A stretch of 64,000 nucleotides of DNA from positions 124,001-188,000 of the forward strand of contig NZ_QNRE01000010.1 of NCBI RefSeq assembly GCF_003315035.1. The letters run 5' to 3'. Under the pieces are notes generated by a model. It did no database searches. It had not been told where the DNA came from and saw only the letters and a program-made list of their open reading frames with translations. The stretch's first letter is position 1. Every line of letters begins with the position of its first letter. A program made the translations under genes and the position numbers. Source of the DNA: Nocardia puris (GTDB lineage: Bacteria; Actinomycetota; Actinomycetes; Mycobacteriales; Mycobacteriaceae). Shown piece by piece: positions 31,705 through 39,670 of the stretch.

Positions 31705-34302
31705 TCACCGCGACTCCCCACGGATCAACGCGGCGAGGGACTCGCGATCCGTCACATCCATCTTCGTGCACGCGCGGTACAGATGCCCCTCGACGGTGCG
31801 CACCGATACGGTGAGGCGGTCGGCGATCTGGCGGTTGGACAACCCCGCCGCGACCAGGTTCGCGATCTCGCGTTCGCGGGCGGTGAGCGGGAGGGGTTGG
31901 GCGGTCTGGCGCAGCGCCGGGGTGGCCGCGCCGCCGCAGGCCGCGGCGAGGCGGTTGGCGTTGGCGGCGGATTCGAGGACGCGGCGGCGGTCGCCCGCCC
32001 GCTCGTGCGCCGAGGCGGCCTGGGCGGCGGCGTCGGCGGCGGAGAGCTGCGCGCCGATGGCTTCGAATTCCGCTGCGGCGGCGTCCAATCCGGGCCCGTC
32101 GTGCGCGGCGAGAGCCACCGCGTGTTTGGCCTGCGCCTGCACCAGCTGTCCGTCGATGCGCGCGGCGAGATCGGCGAGCCGGCCCGCCACCGAATGGTCA
32201 CCGAAGCGGGCGGCCGCGTGCAGCGCCATCGCCTCGATGGCGTGCTGATGGGAGCGGGCCGCGGCGTCGGCCGCCCCCAGCGCCAGTTTCACGGCCGGGG
32301 TGACGCTGCCCTCGGCGGCCGCCGCGCACGCCTTCGCGATCTGCAATTGCGGTTCGTAGACGGCGCTGTGCCGCCCGCCCCGGCGCACCGCCTCCGCGAT
32401 GGACTCGGTGGCGTCGCTGCCGCGCCCCAGCGCCGAATACGCTTCGGCCAGGCGCACTCTCGCGGGGAACAGCCAGGCCGCCGCGCCCTCGGTGGTGAGC
32501 GCGGCCAGCGCCTGTTCGAGGTTCTCGATGCCGTCGAGGAAGCGCCCCTGCGCCACGTCGACGGTGCCCTGCAGGATCTTCGACATCCCCCACGCCAGAT
32601 ACTGTCCCGGCGCCGAGTATCCGAAATACGAAGTGGCGCAACGCCTCGCCGCTTCGAGCTCGCCGGTGAAGGTGAGCGCCAGCACTTCGGCGTGGGTGGA
32701 CATGAACCGGTTGAGCCCGTCGATCTCGGTCTCCACCTCGTGCCCGCGCGCGGTGTATTTGCGGGCCGCCTCCCCTTTGCCCATGAGCGCCAACGCGAGT
32801 CCGCCGCCGAACGCCGCCCACCACACCGCCCACGGCGGCGCGTCGGGCATGGTCATCACCGAATCCGCCTCGGTGAACGCGTCGTCGAGGCGGTTCTCGT
32901 TCACCGCGCACGCCGAGGAGAGCCCGGCCAGCGTGGCGACGATCTTCGGGTGCCGCACCCGGGCGCGCACCTGCGCGAGCACGTCGTCGGCGCGATCGGC
33001 ATCGCCCATGGCCCACAACAGATTCGACACGCGGGTGCTGCCCCAGCGGGCCAGCTGGACTTCGTTGAGCTGGTCGGGATCGAAACTGGCCAAGGTGCGT
33101 TCGGCCTCGATGCGGTGCCCCTGCCACAGCAGCGCCCGCGCCAGCAGATCCGCCGATTCCACACCGCCGCGCCGTTCCACCGCCGCCCGCGCGAACCGCT
33201 CGCCGAGCGGCAGATTCGCCAGTCCGATCGCATCGGCGGCCGCCGCCTCGAACAGTTCGAGATCGGCGGATTTGTCACTGTCCAAAGCCAATTCGGCCAA
33301 TCGGATGCGATCGGCGGCCGAGTTCACCGGGCGCTCCTTGAGCGAGGAGTACAGCCGCCCACGTAGTCGCCGCGCCGAGGCGATTCCCAATCGGCGGCGG
33401 ATGACCTCGCCGAAGAGCGGATGGTTGTAGCGCACGATCAGCTGGTGGGAGTTCTCCACCACGCGGATCACGCCGCGCGTCTCGGCCGCCTCCACCGCGT
33501 CGTCGCCGGCGAGTTCGGTGAGCACGTCGAGGTCGATCGGCTCGCAGAAGGTGAGCAGTTCCAGCACGCGCAGCACCGGTTCGGGCAGCTGCTCCACCCG
33601 ATCCTCCAGCAGCGCGGCCAGTTCCGAGGTGACCGCGGCGCGCCCGCGCAACTGCCACACGCCGTTGACCTGCCGCAGCGTGCCCGCCTCCAGCGCACCC
33701 TCCACGAGATGCCGCAGGAACAAGGCGTTTCCGCCGGAGGACTCCCACATCAGGTTGGCGGTGAACCCCTCCAGCTGCCCGCCCAGCATCGATTCCACCA
33801 GCCGCACGCTCTGCGGCTGGGTGAACGGCCGCAGGTCGACGCGCAGCAGATGCCCGTCCTTCCACAGCGAGGTCACCGCGTCGGGCACCGGCACGCCGCT
33901 GCGCACGGTCGCGACGATGTGGGCCGCCTTGTCGATCGCCAACTGCAGCAACAGCGTTGCCGAGAGCTGGTCCAGCAGGTGCGCGTCGTCGACGCCGATG
34001 ATGGTGTGGCCCTCGGCGAGCAGGGCTTCCCGCGCCGCCGCCATGTACGCGACCGGGTCGTGCGCGGTGTACACGCCGACCATGTGCGCGAACACGCCCA
34101 ACGGGATGCTGCGCGCCGATTCGGTGCCCGCGACCCAGCGCACGCTGCCGCCGACGGCGGCCGTGGCCTGCCTGGCCAGGGTGGTCTTGCCCACCCCCGC
34201 GTCACCGGTCAGGATCGCGCCGACATACGCCGGGCCGGTCAGCGCGGAGCGAATCGTCTCGAACTCGCTCTCCCGCTCGATCATCGGCCAGTTCCGAGCC
34301 AT
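31705..34302 (-). CDS. Large LuxR-family transcriptional regulator with AAA ATPase domain (LAL/MalT type)
   Basis: 865 residues. N-terminal ATPase: Walker A LTGDAGVGKTT at about 31-41 and Walker B TIIGVDDAHLLDQL near 100. A long TPR-like helical region follows from about 340 to 770, and the C-terminal LuxR helix-turn-helix is LTAREREIANLVAAGLSNRQIADRL with VRTVEGHLYRA. STAND-type regulators of this kind respond to an inducer through the TPR region and hydrolyse ATP. A 119-base piece of this gene is duplicated at 30301. The 293 bases between this gene and the glycine-zipper gene hold nothing I can identify. Confidence 0.92.
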   Translation of the reverse strand: MARNWPMIERESEFETIRSALTGPAYVGAILTGDAGVGKTTLARQATAAVGGSVRWVAGTESARSIPLGVFAHMVGVYTAHDPVAYMAAAREALLAEGHTIIGVDDAHLLDQLSATLLLQLAIDKAAHIVATVRSGVPVPDAVTSLWKDGHLLRVDLRPFTQPQSVRLVESMLGGQLEGFTANLMWESSGGNALFLRHLVEGALEAGTLRQVNGVWQLRGRAAVTSELAALLEDRVEQLPEPVLRVLELLTFCEPIDLDVLTELAGDDAVEAAETRGVIRVVENSHQLIVRYNHPLFGEVIRRRLGIASARRLRGRLYSSLKERPVNSAADRIRLAELALDSDKSADLELFEAAAADAIGLANLPLGERFARAAVERRGGVESADLLARALLWQGHRIEAERTLASFDPDQLNEVQLARWGSTRVSNLLWAMGDADRADDVLAQVRARVRHPKIVATLAGLSSACAVNENRLDDAFTEADSVMTMPDAPPWAVWWAAFGGGLALALMGKGEAARKYTARGHEVETEIDGLNRFMSTHAEVLALTFTGELEAARRCATSYFGYSAPGQYLAWGMSKILQGTVDVAQGRFLDGIENLEQALAALTTEGAAAWLFPARVRLAEAYSALGRGSDATESIAEAVRRGGRHSAVYEPQLQIAKACAAAAEGSVTPAVKLALGAADAAARSHQHAIEAMALHAAARFGDHSVAGRLADLAARIDGQLVQAQAKHAVALAAHDGPGLDAAAAEFEAIGAQLSAADAAAQAASAHERAGDRRRVLESAANANRLAAACGGAATPALRQTAQPLPLTAREREIANLVAAGLSNRQIADRLTVSVRTVEGHLYRACTKMDVTDRESLAALIRGESR

Positions 34303-34352
34303 GCGTCAACTGTAGATCTTCGCGGTTCACCACGGGTGAAACCGCCGGTGGC

Positions 34353-35642
34353 TCAGCCCAGCACGTCGTGGCGCACGATCGTCTGATCGCGGCCGGGACC
34401 CACGCCGATGCAGGAGATCCGCGCGCCCGACAGCTCCTCGAGCCGCAGCACGTAGGCCTGCGCGTTGGCGGGCAGCTCCTCGAAGGTGCGCGCGGCGGAA
34501 ATGTCCTCCCACCAGCCCGGCATCTCCTCGTACACGGGCTTGGCGTGGTGGAACTCGGTCTGCGTGGTCGGCATCTGCTCCACGCGCTCGCCGTCGATCT
34601 CGTAGGCGACGCACAGCGGCACCCGCTCCAGGCCCGAGAGCACGTCCAGCTTGGTGAGGAAGTAGTCGGTGATGCCGTTCACACGGGTGGCGTAGCGGGC
34701 GATCACGGCGTCGAACCAGCCGCAGCGGCGGGCGCGACCGGTGGTGACGCCCACCTCGCCGCCCTGCTTGGCCAGGAATTCGCCCCACTGGTCGAACAGT
34801 TCGGTCGGGAACGGGCCCGAACCGACGCGGGTGGTGTAGCACTTGAGGATGCCGAGCACCGTGTTGATCTTGTTCGGCCCGATGCCCGAGCCGACGGCCG
34901 CGCCGCCCGAAGTCGGGTTGGACGAGGTCACGTACGGGTAGGTGCCGTGGTCGACGTCGAGCAGCGTGCCCTGCGAACCCTCCAGCAGCACGGTCTCGCC
35001 GCGCTCGAGGGCCTCGTTGAGCTGCAGGCGGGTGTCGGCGATGCGGTGTTTGAAGCTCTCCGCCTGCGCCAGCACCTCGTCCACCACCTGCTGCGCGTCC
35101 AGCGCGCGGCGGTTGTAGATCTTGACCAGCACCTGGTTCTTGAACTCGAGCGCGGCCTCGACCTTCTGGGTGAGGATCTTCTCGTCCAGCACATCGGCCA
35201 CGCGCACGCCGACGCGGGCGACCTTGTCCTGGTAGCAGGGGCCGATGCCGCGGCCGGTGGTGCCGATCTTCTTGTTGCCGAGGAAGCGTTCGGTGACCTT
35301 ATCGATGGCCACGTGGTACGGCATGATCAGGTGCGCGTCGGCGGAGAGCAGCAGGCCGCTGGTGTCGACGTCGCGCTCCTCCAGGCCCGCGAGCTCGTCG
35401 AGCAGCACGCCGGGATCGACCACCACGCCGTTGCCGATGACGTTGCGCACGCCGGGAGTGAGGATGCCGGACGGGATCAGGTGCAGCGCGAACTTGTCAC
35501 CGTTGGGCAGTACCACGGTGTGACCGGCATTATTGCCGCCCTGGTACCGGACGACCCATTGCAGTCGGCCACCGAGCAAATCGGTAGCTTTGCCCTTACC
35601 CTCGTCGCCCCACTGGGCGCCGATGAGGACGATTGCCGGCAT
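34353..35642 (-). CDS. purA: Adenylosuccinate synthetase
   Basis: 429 residues. GTP-dependent ligation of IMP and aspartate, first committed step to AMP. N-terminal VLIGAQWGDEGKGKATD, GNNAGHTVV, GRGIGPCYQDK, EGSQGTLLDVDHGTYPYVTSSN and the C-terminal VTTGRARRCGWFD are all present and ordered. Ends 50 bases from the LuxR gene start. Divergent from the Rv0358-like gene as in mycobacteria. Confidence 0.98.
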   Translation of the reverse strand: MPAIVLIGAQWGDEGKGKATDLLGGRLQWVVRYQGGNNAGHTVVLPNGDKFALHLIPSGILTPGVRNVIGNGVVVDPGVLLDELAGLEERDVDTSGLLLSADAHLIMPYHVAIDKVTERFLGNKKIGTTGRGIGPCYQDKVARVGVRVADVLDEKILTQKVEAALEFKNQVLVKIYNRRALDAQQVVDEVLAQAESFKHRIADTRLQLNEALERGETVLLEGSQGTLLDVDHGTYPYVTSSNPTSGGAAVGSGIGPNKINTVLGILKCYTTRVGSGPFPTELFDQWGEFLAKQGGEVGVTTGRARRCGWFDAVIARYATRVNGITDYFLTKLDVLSGLERVPLCVAYEIDGERVEQMPTTQTEFHHAKPVYEEMPGWWEDISAARTFEELPANAQAYVLRLEELSGARISCIGVGPGRDQTIVRHDVLG

Positions 35643-35667
35643 CGTGGTGTCTCCTACGGTTCGACGC

Positions 35668-35685
35668 GCAACACACCTGTGTTGC
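35668..35685. promoter_or_regulatory. Palindrome in the purA leader
   Basis: GCAACACACCTGTGTTGC is a perfect 8+8 inverted repeat with a CC centre, 26 bases upstream of the purA start. It could be an operator or a leader hairpin. No family can be assigned. Confidence 0.35.
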
Positions 35686-35915
35686 AGCTACCTGCCGTAC
35701 TGAGGCGGTGGCCGGAAGCACAGCTTACCGAATGCCCCTGGCCACCTCGGCGACCAGGCACCGCCGCCGGGTCACAGTAGCGACTCGGGCCGGGCGGGAC
35801 CGGATGATCGCGACTATGGTGGCTCCGGGCGGTCCCGGGGCAGCGAGTCCGTCCGGCGAGCGAAGGATGTCGACGGGCGAGTTGTCGGCGGGATTCGAGG
35901 AGGGTGTACGGCAGT

Positions 35916-36575
35916 TTGAGTACCCACGTTGTCCGCTGCGACGGCGCCCCCGTCCCGATCGCCCTCGCCGCGCTGCCGACCACTCAGACGGCGGCCCTCC
36001 CCGACCCGGCCGTCATCGATGAACTCCTCCCGGTGCTGGCCGCCGACAGCCTGCCCCGCCTGATCGTGCTGGGCGAGGACGCCGGATTGGCCGCTGTCCT
36101 CACCCATTTGATGCGCACCGAACGACTGCACGTGGAGATCGGGTACGTGCCCGTCGACAAGACCTATGGTTCCCGCGCGTACGAGACCGGCACGGGGAAC
36201 GCCGCCGCCAAACGGGCGATCGAGGGCAAAGCGCGCGAAACGCCGCTGATCCGGGACGACACCGGCAAGGTGCTCATCGGCCGCGCCACCCTCAACGGCG
36301 TGGAAGGTGCGAAGCTGGAAGGTGAAGCGTACGTGGACGATACGCTGCTGTTCACCGGAAAGGTCACGGCGATGCACGTTTCGCCGACGCTGCACATGCC
36401 CGGCGTGCGGGCGACCGTGGAAAAGGGTATGCGCAAACGGCGTTGGGTCGAGGGGCGCGCCGCGCAACTCGGCACCGTGGGCGCGGTGGTGACCCGCGAC
36501 GGCATCACGACCGAACGGCCCGTGCCGCGCTCCACGTTCTACCGGCATCACGAACCCTGGCTCCTGGTGCGATGA
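35916..36575 (+). CDS. Conserved actinobacterial protein (Rv0358-like)
   Basis: About 219 residues if started at TTG 35916 (LSTHVVRCDGAPVPIAL), preceded by GAGGAGGG 12 bases away; GTG 35904 is in frame but overlaps that RBS. No enzyme motif is recognised; LPRLIVLGEDAGLAAVLTHLM and the Arg-rich MRKRRWVEGRAAQLG are distinctive. The gene order purA, this gene, then an M50 peptidase matches mycobacteria, and the ATGA overlap with the peptidase gene implies coupled expression. Confidence 0.8.
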   Translation: MSTHVVRCDGAPVPIALAALPTTQTAALPDPAVIDELLPVLAADSLPRLIVLGEDAGLAAVLTHLMRTERLHVEIGYVPVDKTYGSRAYETGTGNAAAKRAIEGKARETPLIRDDTGKVLIGRATLNGVEGAKLEGEAYVDDTLLFTGKVTAMHVSPTLHMPGVRATVEKGMRKRRWVEGRAAQLGTVGAVVTRDGITTERPVPRSTFYRHHEPWLLVR

Positions 36576-37357
36576 ATTACTCCCTGCCGCAACGGCGTTC
36601 GGGGCGGGGAGCCGTGCGGCCCAGCCCGGTGTTCCTGCTCGTCCTCGCCGTGACGCTCGGCGGCGGTGTGCTGGCGTGGCTCTCGGACTACGGCTCGACC
36701 GAAGCCAAGGTCGGCGTGTTCGTGATGGTGGTGGCGGGGTGGATCGTCACGCTCTGCCTGCACGAGTTCGCGCACGCTTATATGGCGTGGCGGGCGGGTG
36801 ATCACGAAGTGGAGTTGCGCGGGTATCTCACGCTCAACCCACTGAAGTACTCGCATCCGCTGCTGTCGATCGTGCTGCCGGTGGTGTTCATCGCGCTCGG
36901 CGGTTTCGGCCTGCCCGGCGGTGCGGTGTACGTGCACACGCACAGCGTGAGCGCGCGGATGCAGCGGATCATCAGCGGCGCGGGCCCGGCCGTCAACGCG
37001 GCGTTCGCGGTGGTGCTGCTGGTGATCGTGGAGATCTTCGGCAGCCAGACCTCGCATGCGGCGTTCTGGTACGGGCTGGCGTTCCTCGCCTTCCTGCAAG
37101 TGACGGCGGCCGTGCTGAACCTGCTGCCGATCCCGGGACTCGACGGCTACGGCATCCTCGAACCCTCGCTCAGCTACCGGACGCGGCGGTCGCTGGACCA
37201 GCTCAAACCGCTCGGCATGCTGCTGCTCTTCGCGCTGATCCTCACACCCGCGATCAACGGGCCGTTCTTCGATTTCATCTACACCGTGTGCGGGGTGTTC
37301 GGCGTGGAGTCGTCGTGGATCGCGCGCGGCGCCGGTCAAGTGCGGTTCTGGCTGTGA
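36572..37357 (+). CDS. Site-2 protease family membrane metalloprotease (M50-like, Rv0359-like)
   Basis: 261 residues from ATG 36572 overlapping the upstream stop. Zinc motif HEFAH in VTLCLHEFAHAYMAW (second helix) and the downstream NLLPIPGLDGYGILEP, carrying the third metal ligand, define the site-2 protease fold; five or six hydrophobic segments are evident. Such proteases cleave substrates within the membrane. Partner or substrate unknown; coupling to the Rv0358-like protein is suggestive. Confidence 0.9.
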   Translation: MNYSLPQRRSGRGAVRPSPVFLLVLAVTLGGGVLAWLSDYGSTEAKVGVFVMVVAGWIVTLCLHEFAHAYMAWRAGDHEVELRGYLTLNPLKYSHPLLSIVLPVVFIALGGFGLPGGAVYVHTHSVSARMQRIISGAGPAVNAAFAVVLLVIVEIFGSQTSHAAFWYGLAFLAFLQVTAAVLNLLPIPGLDGYGILEPSLSYRTRRSLDQLKPLGMLLLFALILTPAINGPFFDFIYTVCGVFGVESSWIARGAGQVRFWL

Positions 37358-37362
37358 TCCCC

Positions 37363-37397
37363 CCGGTCGCCCGGCTCGCGGCGTGAACCGGGCGACC
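37363..37397 (+). terminator. Terminator after the M50 protease gene
   Basis: 10-bp perfect stem GGTCGCCCGG (37363-37372) with complement at 37388-37397 followed by TTC, six bases after the stop. Confidence 0.75.
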
Positions 37398-37738
37398 TTC
37401 TCCGCCGAGCCGCCGTGCCCACCCGCAAGGCCACCGTATCCAGAGAACGGGTGTTTCGGCAGCGTCGCGCGAAGTGTGTCGACCGCGACACCCCTCGAAT
37501 CACCGCGGTCTGGATAGGACAGTAGGGGCGCTGGTCGTGCGGGTCGTGAGTAGTGGACTACCCGAACAGTGGGGTGTGCGGGGCGTGGAATGTTCGGGCA
37601 GAGCCGGATTCAGCGAGTAGAGGTGCTGATCGCGCCTGGTGGGCGGGGATTCGCGGGAGGTGTGCGCACATCGGATCCGTCCGATGCCGATTCGGTTGCC
37701 GAAGGTATCCCGGGCCCTGATTCAGCCGTCAGAGAGCG
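37398..37738. other. 341-base gap without a recognisable gene
   Basis: Between the terminator and the FUSC gene end. No credible RBS-led ORF and no recognisable protein fragment; long frames here run antisense into the FUSC gene. Nothing else is visible. Confidence 0.4.
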
Positions 37739-38902
37739 TCAATCCTCCGGCCGCACATACGGATTGGGAACCGTGGGCGGCAGCAGCGCTATCGCCGAGA
37801 TGCGGTTCATCCCGCACACCTGCATCAGATCGACCACGATCGACCGCACCTGGGCGAACACCACGTGCGCCGAAAGTCCCGCGCCCTCCACCAGTTCCGG
37901 GCGGGCCGCCTTCGCGACCGAACGCAGCACGCGGGCGGCCTCGGCCTGGTCGGGTTGTTCGCCGGGATCGGCGAGCATCATCTTGCGCACCACCTCCACC
38001 GACTGCGCGAGCCGCTCCACCTCGTCGATCAGGCGCGGGTCGAGGATTTCGTCGTCGCGCACCAGGGTGAGCGAACGGCGCAGCAGCACGCGGGTGTTGC
38101 GGATGGCGTTGTCGAGCGGGTCGGCGGTGGCGCGGACGCGTTCCAGGCGGGCCCGGGAATTCCAGTACAGCGGTGAGATCCGGCTGATCTCGCGGCCGCC
38201 CTCCAAGCTGGAGCGCAGCGAATCGATCTTGGGCTGGGTGTCGCGCGCCTGCGCGAGCGCGTCGCGGATCTTGTCCGGGTCCTGTTCGAGCAGGCCGTCG
38301 GCGCAGTCGGAGAGGGCCTTGCCCATCACGGCGAGGATGTCGGCCGCGTGCTCACGGGCGCGGCGCACCGGGTGCAGCGGGATCGCCGCCACCACGATCA
38401 CGCCCACCAGGCCGCCGACCAGCGCGTCGATCATCCGGGAGAAACTGCCGCCCGCCGAGGGCGGCATGAGCGTGGCCACCAGTACCGCCGAACCGGCGGC
38501 CTGCATGGTGATGACCGAACCGCCGTCCAGGAACACGGCCAGCGCCATCGCCACCGCGACCACCAGCGCGATCTGCCACGCCCCCGAGCCGACGCCCGAG
38601 ATGAACAGATCGCCGATGCCGATGCCCACCGCGACGCCCACCACCAGCTCGAGCGCGCGTTTGATGCGCGCGCCGAACGAGATGCCGATCGACACCACGG
38701 CCGCGGTCGGCGCGAAGAAGGGCTGGACGTGGCCGATGATGTTGTGCGCGACGAACCAGGCCAGCGCGGCGCCGAGCGCGCACTGCACGATCGGCAGGGC
38801 GGACAGCCGCAGCCGGGCCGACGCGCTGCGCAGGCGTTGCAGGCTGTCGGCCTTCGCCGTGCCGAAACGTCCCGCCGCGGGCGGGCTCGGTACCGCGCTC
38901 AC
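37739..38902 (-). CDS. FUSC/aromatic acid exporter family membrane protein
   Basis: 387 residues. Six hydrophobic segments in the first half (ALGAALAWFVAHNIIG, FFAPTAAVVSIGISFGARI, LALVVAVAMALAVFLDGG and others), then a long cytoplasmic helical domain. The FFAPTAAVV and GxxRxxRALELVVG-like arrangement fits the FUSC/ArAE family thought to export aromatic or amphipathic acids. Seven bases separate it from the upstream DUF3151 gene, so the two are likely cotranscribed. Confidence 0.85.
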   Translation of the reverse strand: MSAVPSPPAAGRFGTAKADSLQRLRSASARLRLSALPIVQCALGAALAWFVAHNIIGHVQPFFAPTAAVVSIGISFGARIKRALELVVGVAVGIGIGDLFISGVGSGAWQIALVVAVAMALAVFLDGGSVITMQAAGSAVLVATLMPPSAGGSFSRMIDALVGGLVGVIVVAAIPLHPVRRAREHAADILAVMGKALSDCADGLLEQDPDKIRDALAQARDTQPKIDSLRSSLEGGREISRISPLYWNSRARLERVRATADPLDNAIRNTRVLLRRSLTLVRDDEILDPRLIDEVERLAQSVEVVRKMMLADPGEQPDQAEAARVLRSVAKAARPELVEGAGLSAHVVFAQVRSIVVDLMQVCGMNRISAIALLPPTVPNPYVRPED

Positions 38903-38909
38903 CCGCCGC

Positions 38910-39359
38910 TCAGTCGAGGCCGAGCTCGGCCGCGGCGCGCGGGTCGCAGTCCTCCAGCAGGTCCAGGCAGCGGGCGTACTCGTCGGCCTCGCCGACGGCG
39001 CGGGCCGCCCGCGCCAGCGCGCCCACGCTGCGCAGGAAGCCGCGGTTGGGTTCGTGGCTCCACGGCACCGGGCCGAAACCCTTCCAGCCGTTGCGGCGCA
39101 ACAGGTCCAGGCCGCGGTGGTAGCCGGTGCGGGCGAACGCGTAGGCGGCGACGACGTCGAGGTTGACGACCTCGTCCGCGCCCGTCACACCCCCGCGCTC
39201 CAGCGCCGCCTCCGCCAGGTGCGCCCACGCGATCGAGGCCGCCGGATAGTCCGCCGCCACCCGCACCGGGTCCACGTTGTCGAGCAGCGCTTCCTCCGCC
39301 TCGGAGATTTCCGGGAGGAGCACAGGCTGCGGTCCGAGCAGATCACCGAACGAAGTCAT
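38910..39359 (-). CDS. DUF3151 protein (Rv0360c-like)
   Basis: 149 residues from ATG 39359 (MTSFGDLLGPQPVLLPE). All-helical; WAHLAEAALERG, YAFARTGYHRGLDLLRRNGWKGFGPVPW and the acidic C-terminus match the DUF3151 family, found almost only in actinobacteria. The fold looks TPR-like. Function unknown. Position next to the Rv0361-like gene is as in mycobacteria. Confidence 0.88.
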   Translation of the reverse strand: MTSFGDLLGPQPVLLPEISEAEEALLDNVDPVRVAADYPAASIAWAHLAEAALERGGVTGADEVVNLDVVAAYAFARTGYHRGLDLLRRNGWKGFGPVPWSHEPNRGFLRSVGALARAARAVGEADEYARCLDLLEDCDPRAAAELGLD

Positions 39360-39527
39360 GCGCTCATTGTGCACCGCGTGGGGACGGGGGTGGGGTGGGG
39401 AGCCGTGCGGGGGCACCATGCGCATGAACGCGGGCAGCACGGGCTCGGGTGCGGTGGGAGCCCGTGCGGGACCGGCTGCGCCCCGGTCCGGGCATCCACC
39501 AGTGGTGGACGTTGCCGGTTCGAGCCC

Positions 39528-39590
39528 TCAACACCGCCCGAAAACCAACGTCACGTTGTGCCCACCGAACCCGGCGCGGGCCGCGGCGCG
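39528..39590 (-). pseudogene. C-terminal scrap of a beta-ketoacyl-ACP synthase (KAS II)
   Basis: Minus-strand codons ending at TGA 39528-39530 read GFGGHNVTLVFGRC-stop. GFGGHN followed by a hydrophobic strand and a stop is the signature C-terminus of FabF/KasA/KasB enzymes. No other part of such an enzyme is present; the 311-base gap between the DUF3151 start and the next gene holds only this scrap and, near 39620, a TATTAG promoter-like element for the downstream gene. Confidence 0.55.
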
Positions 39591-39670
39591 GGTAAAGACC
39601 GTGCGGTGTTCGCGCTGGCTATTAGGCTGGCGCACGAGTTCGATTGTTCAGGCTGAGCGAGGGGTAGTAG

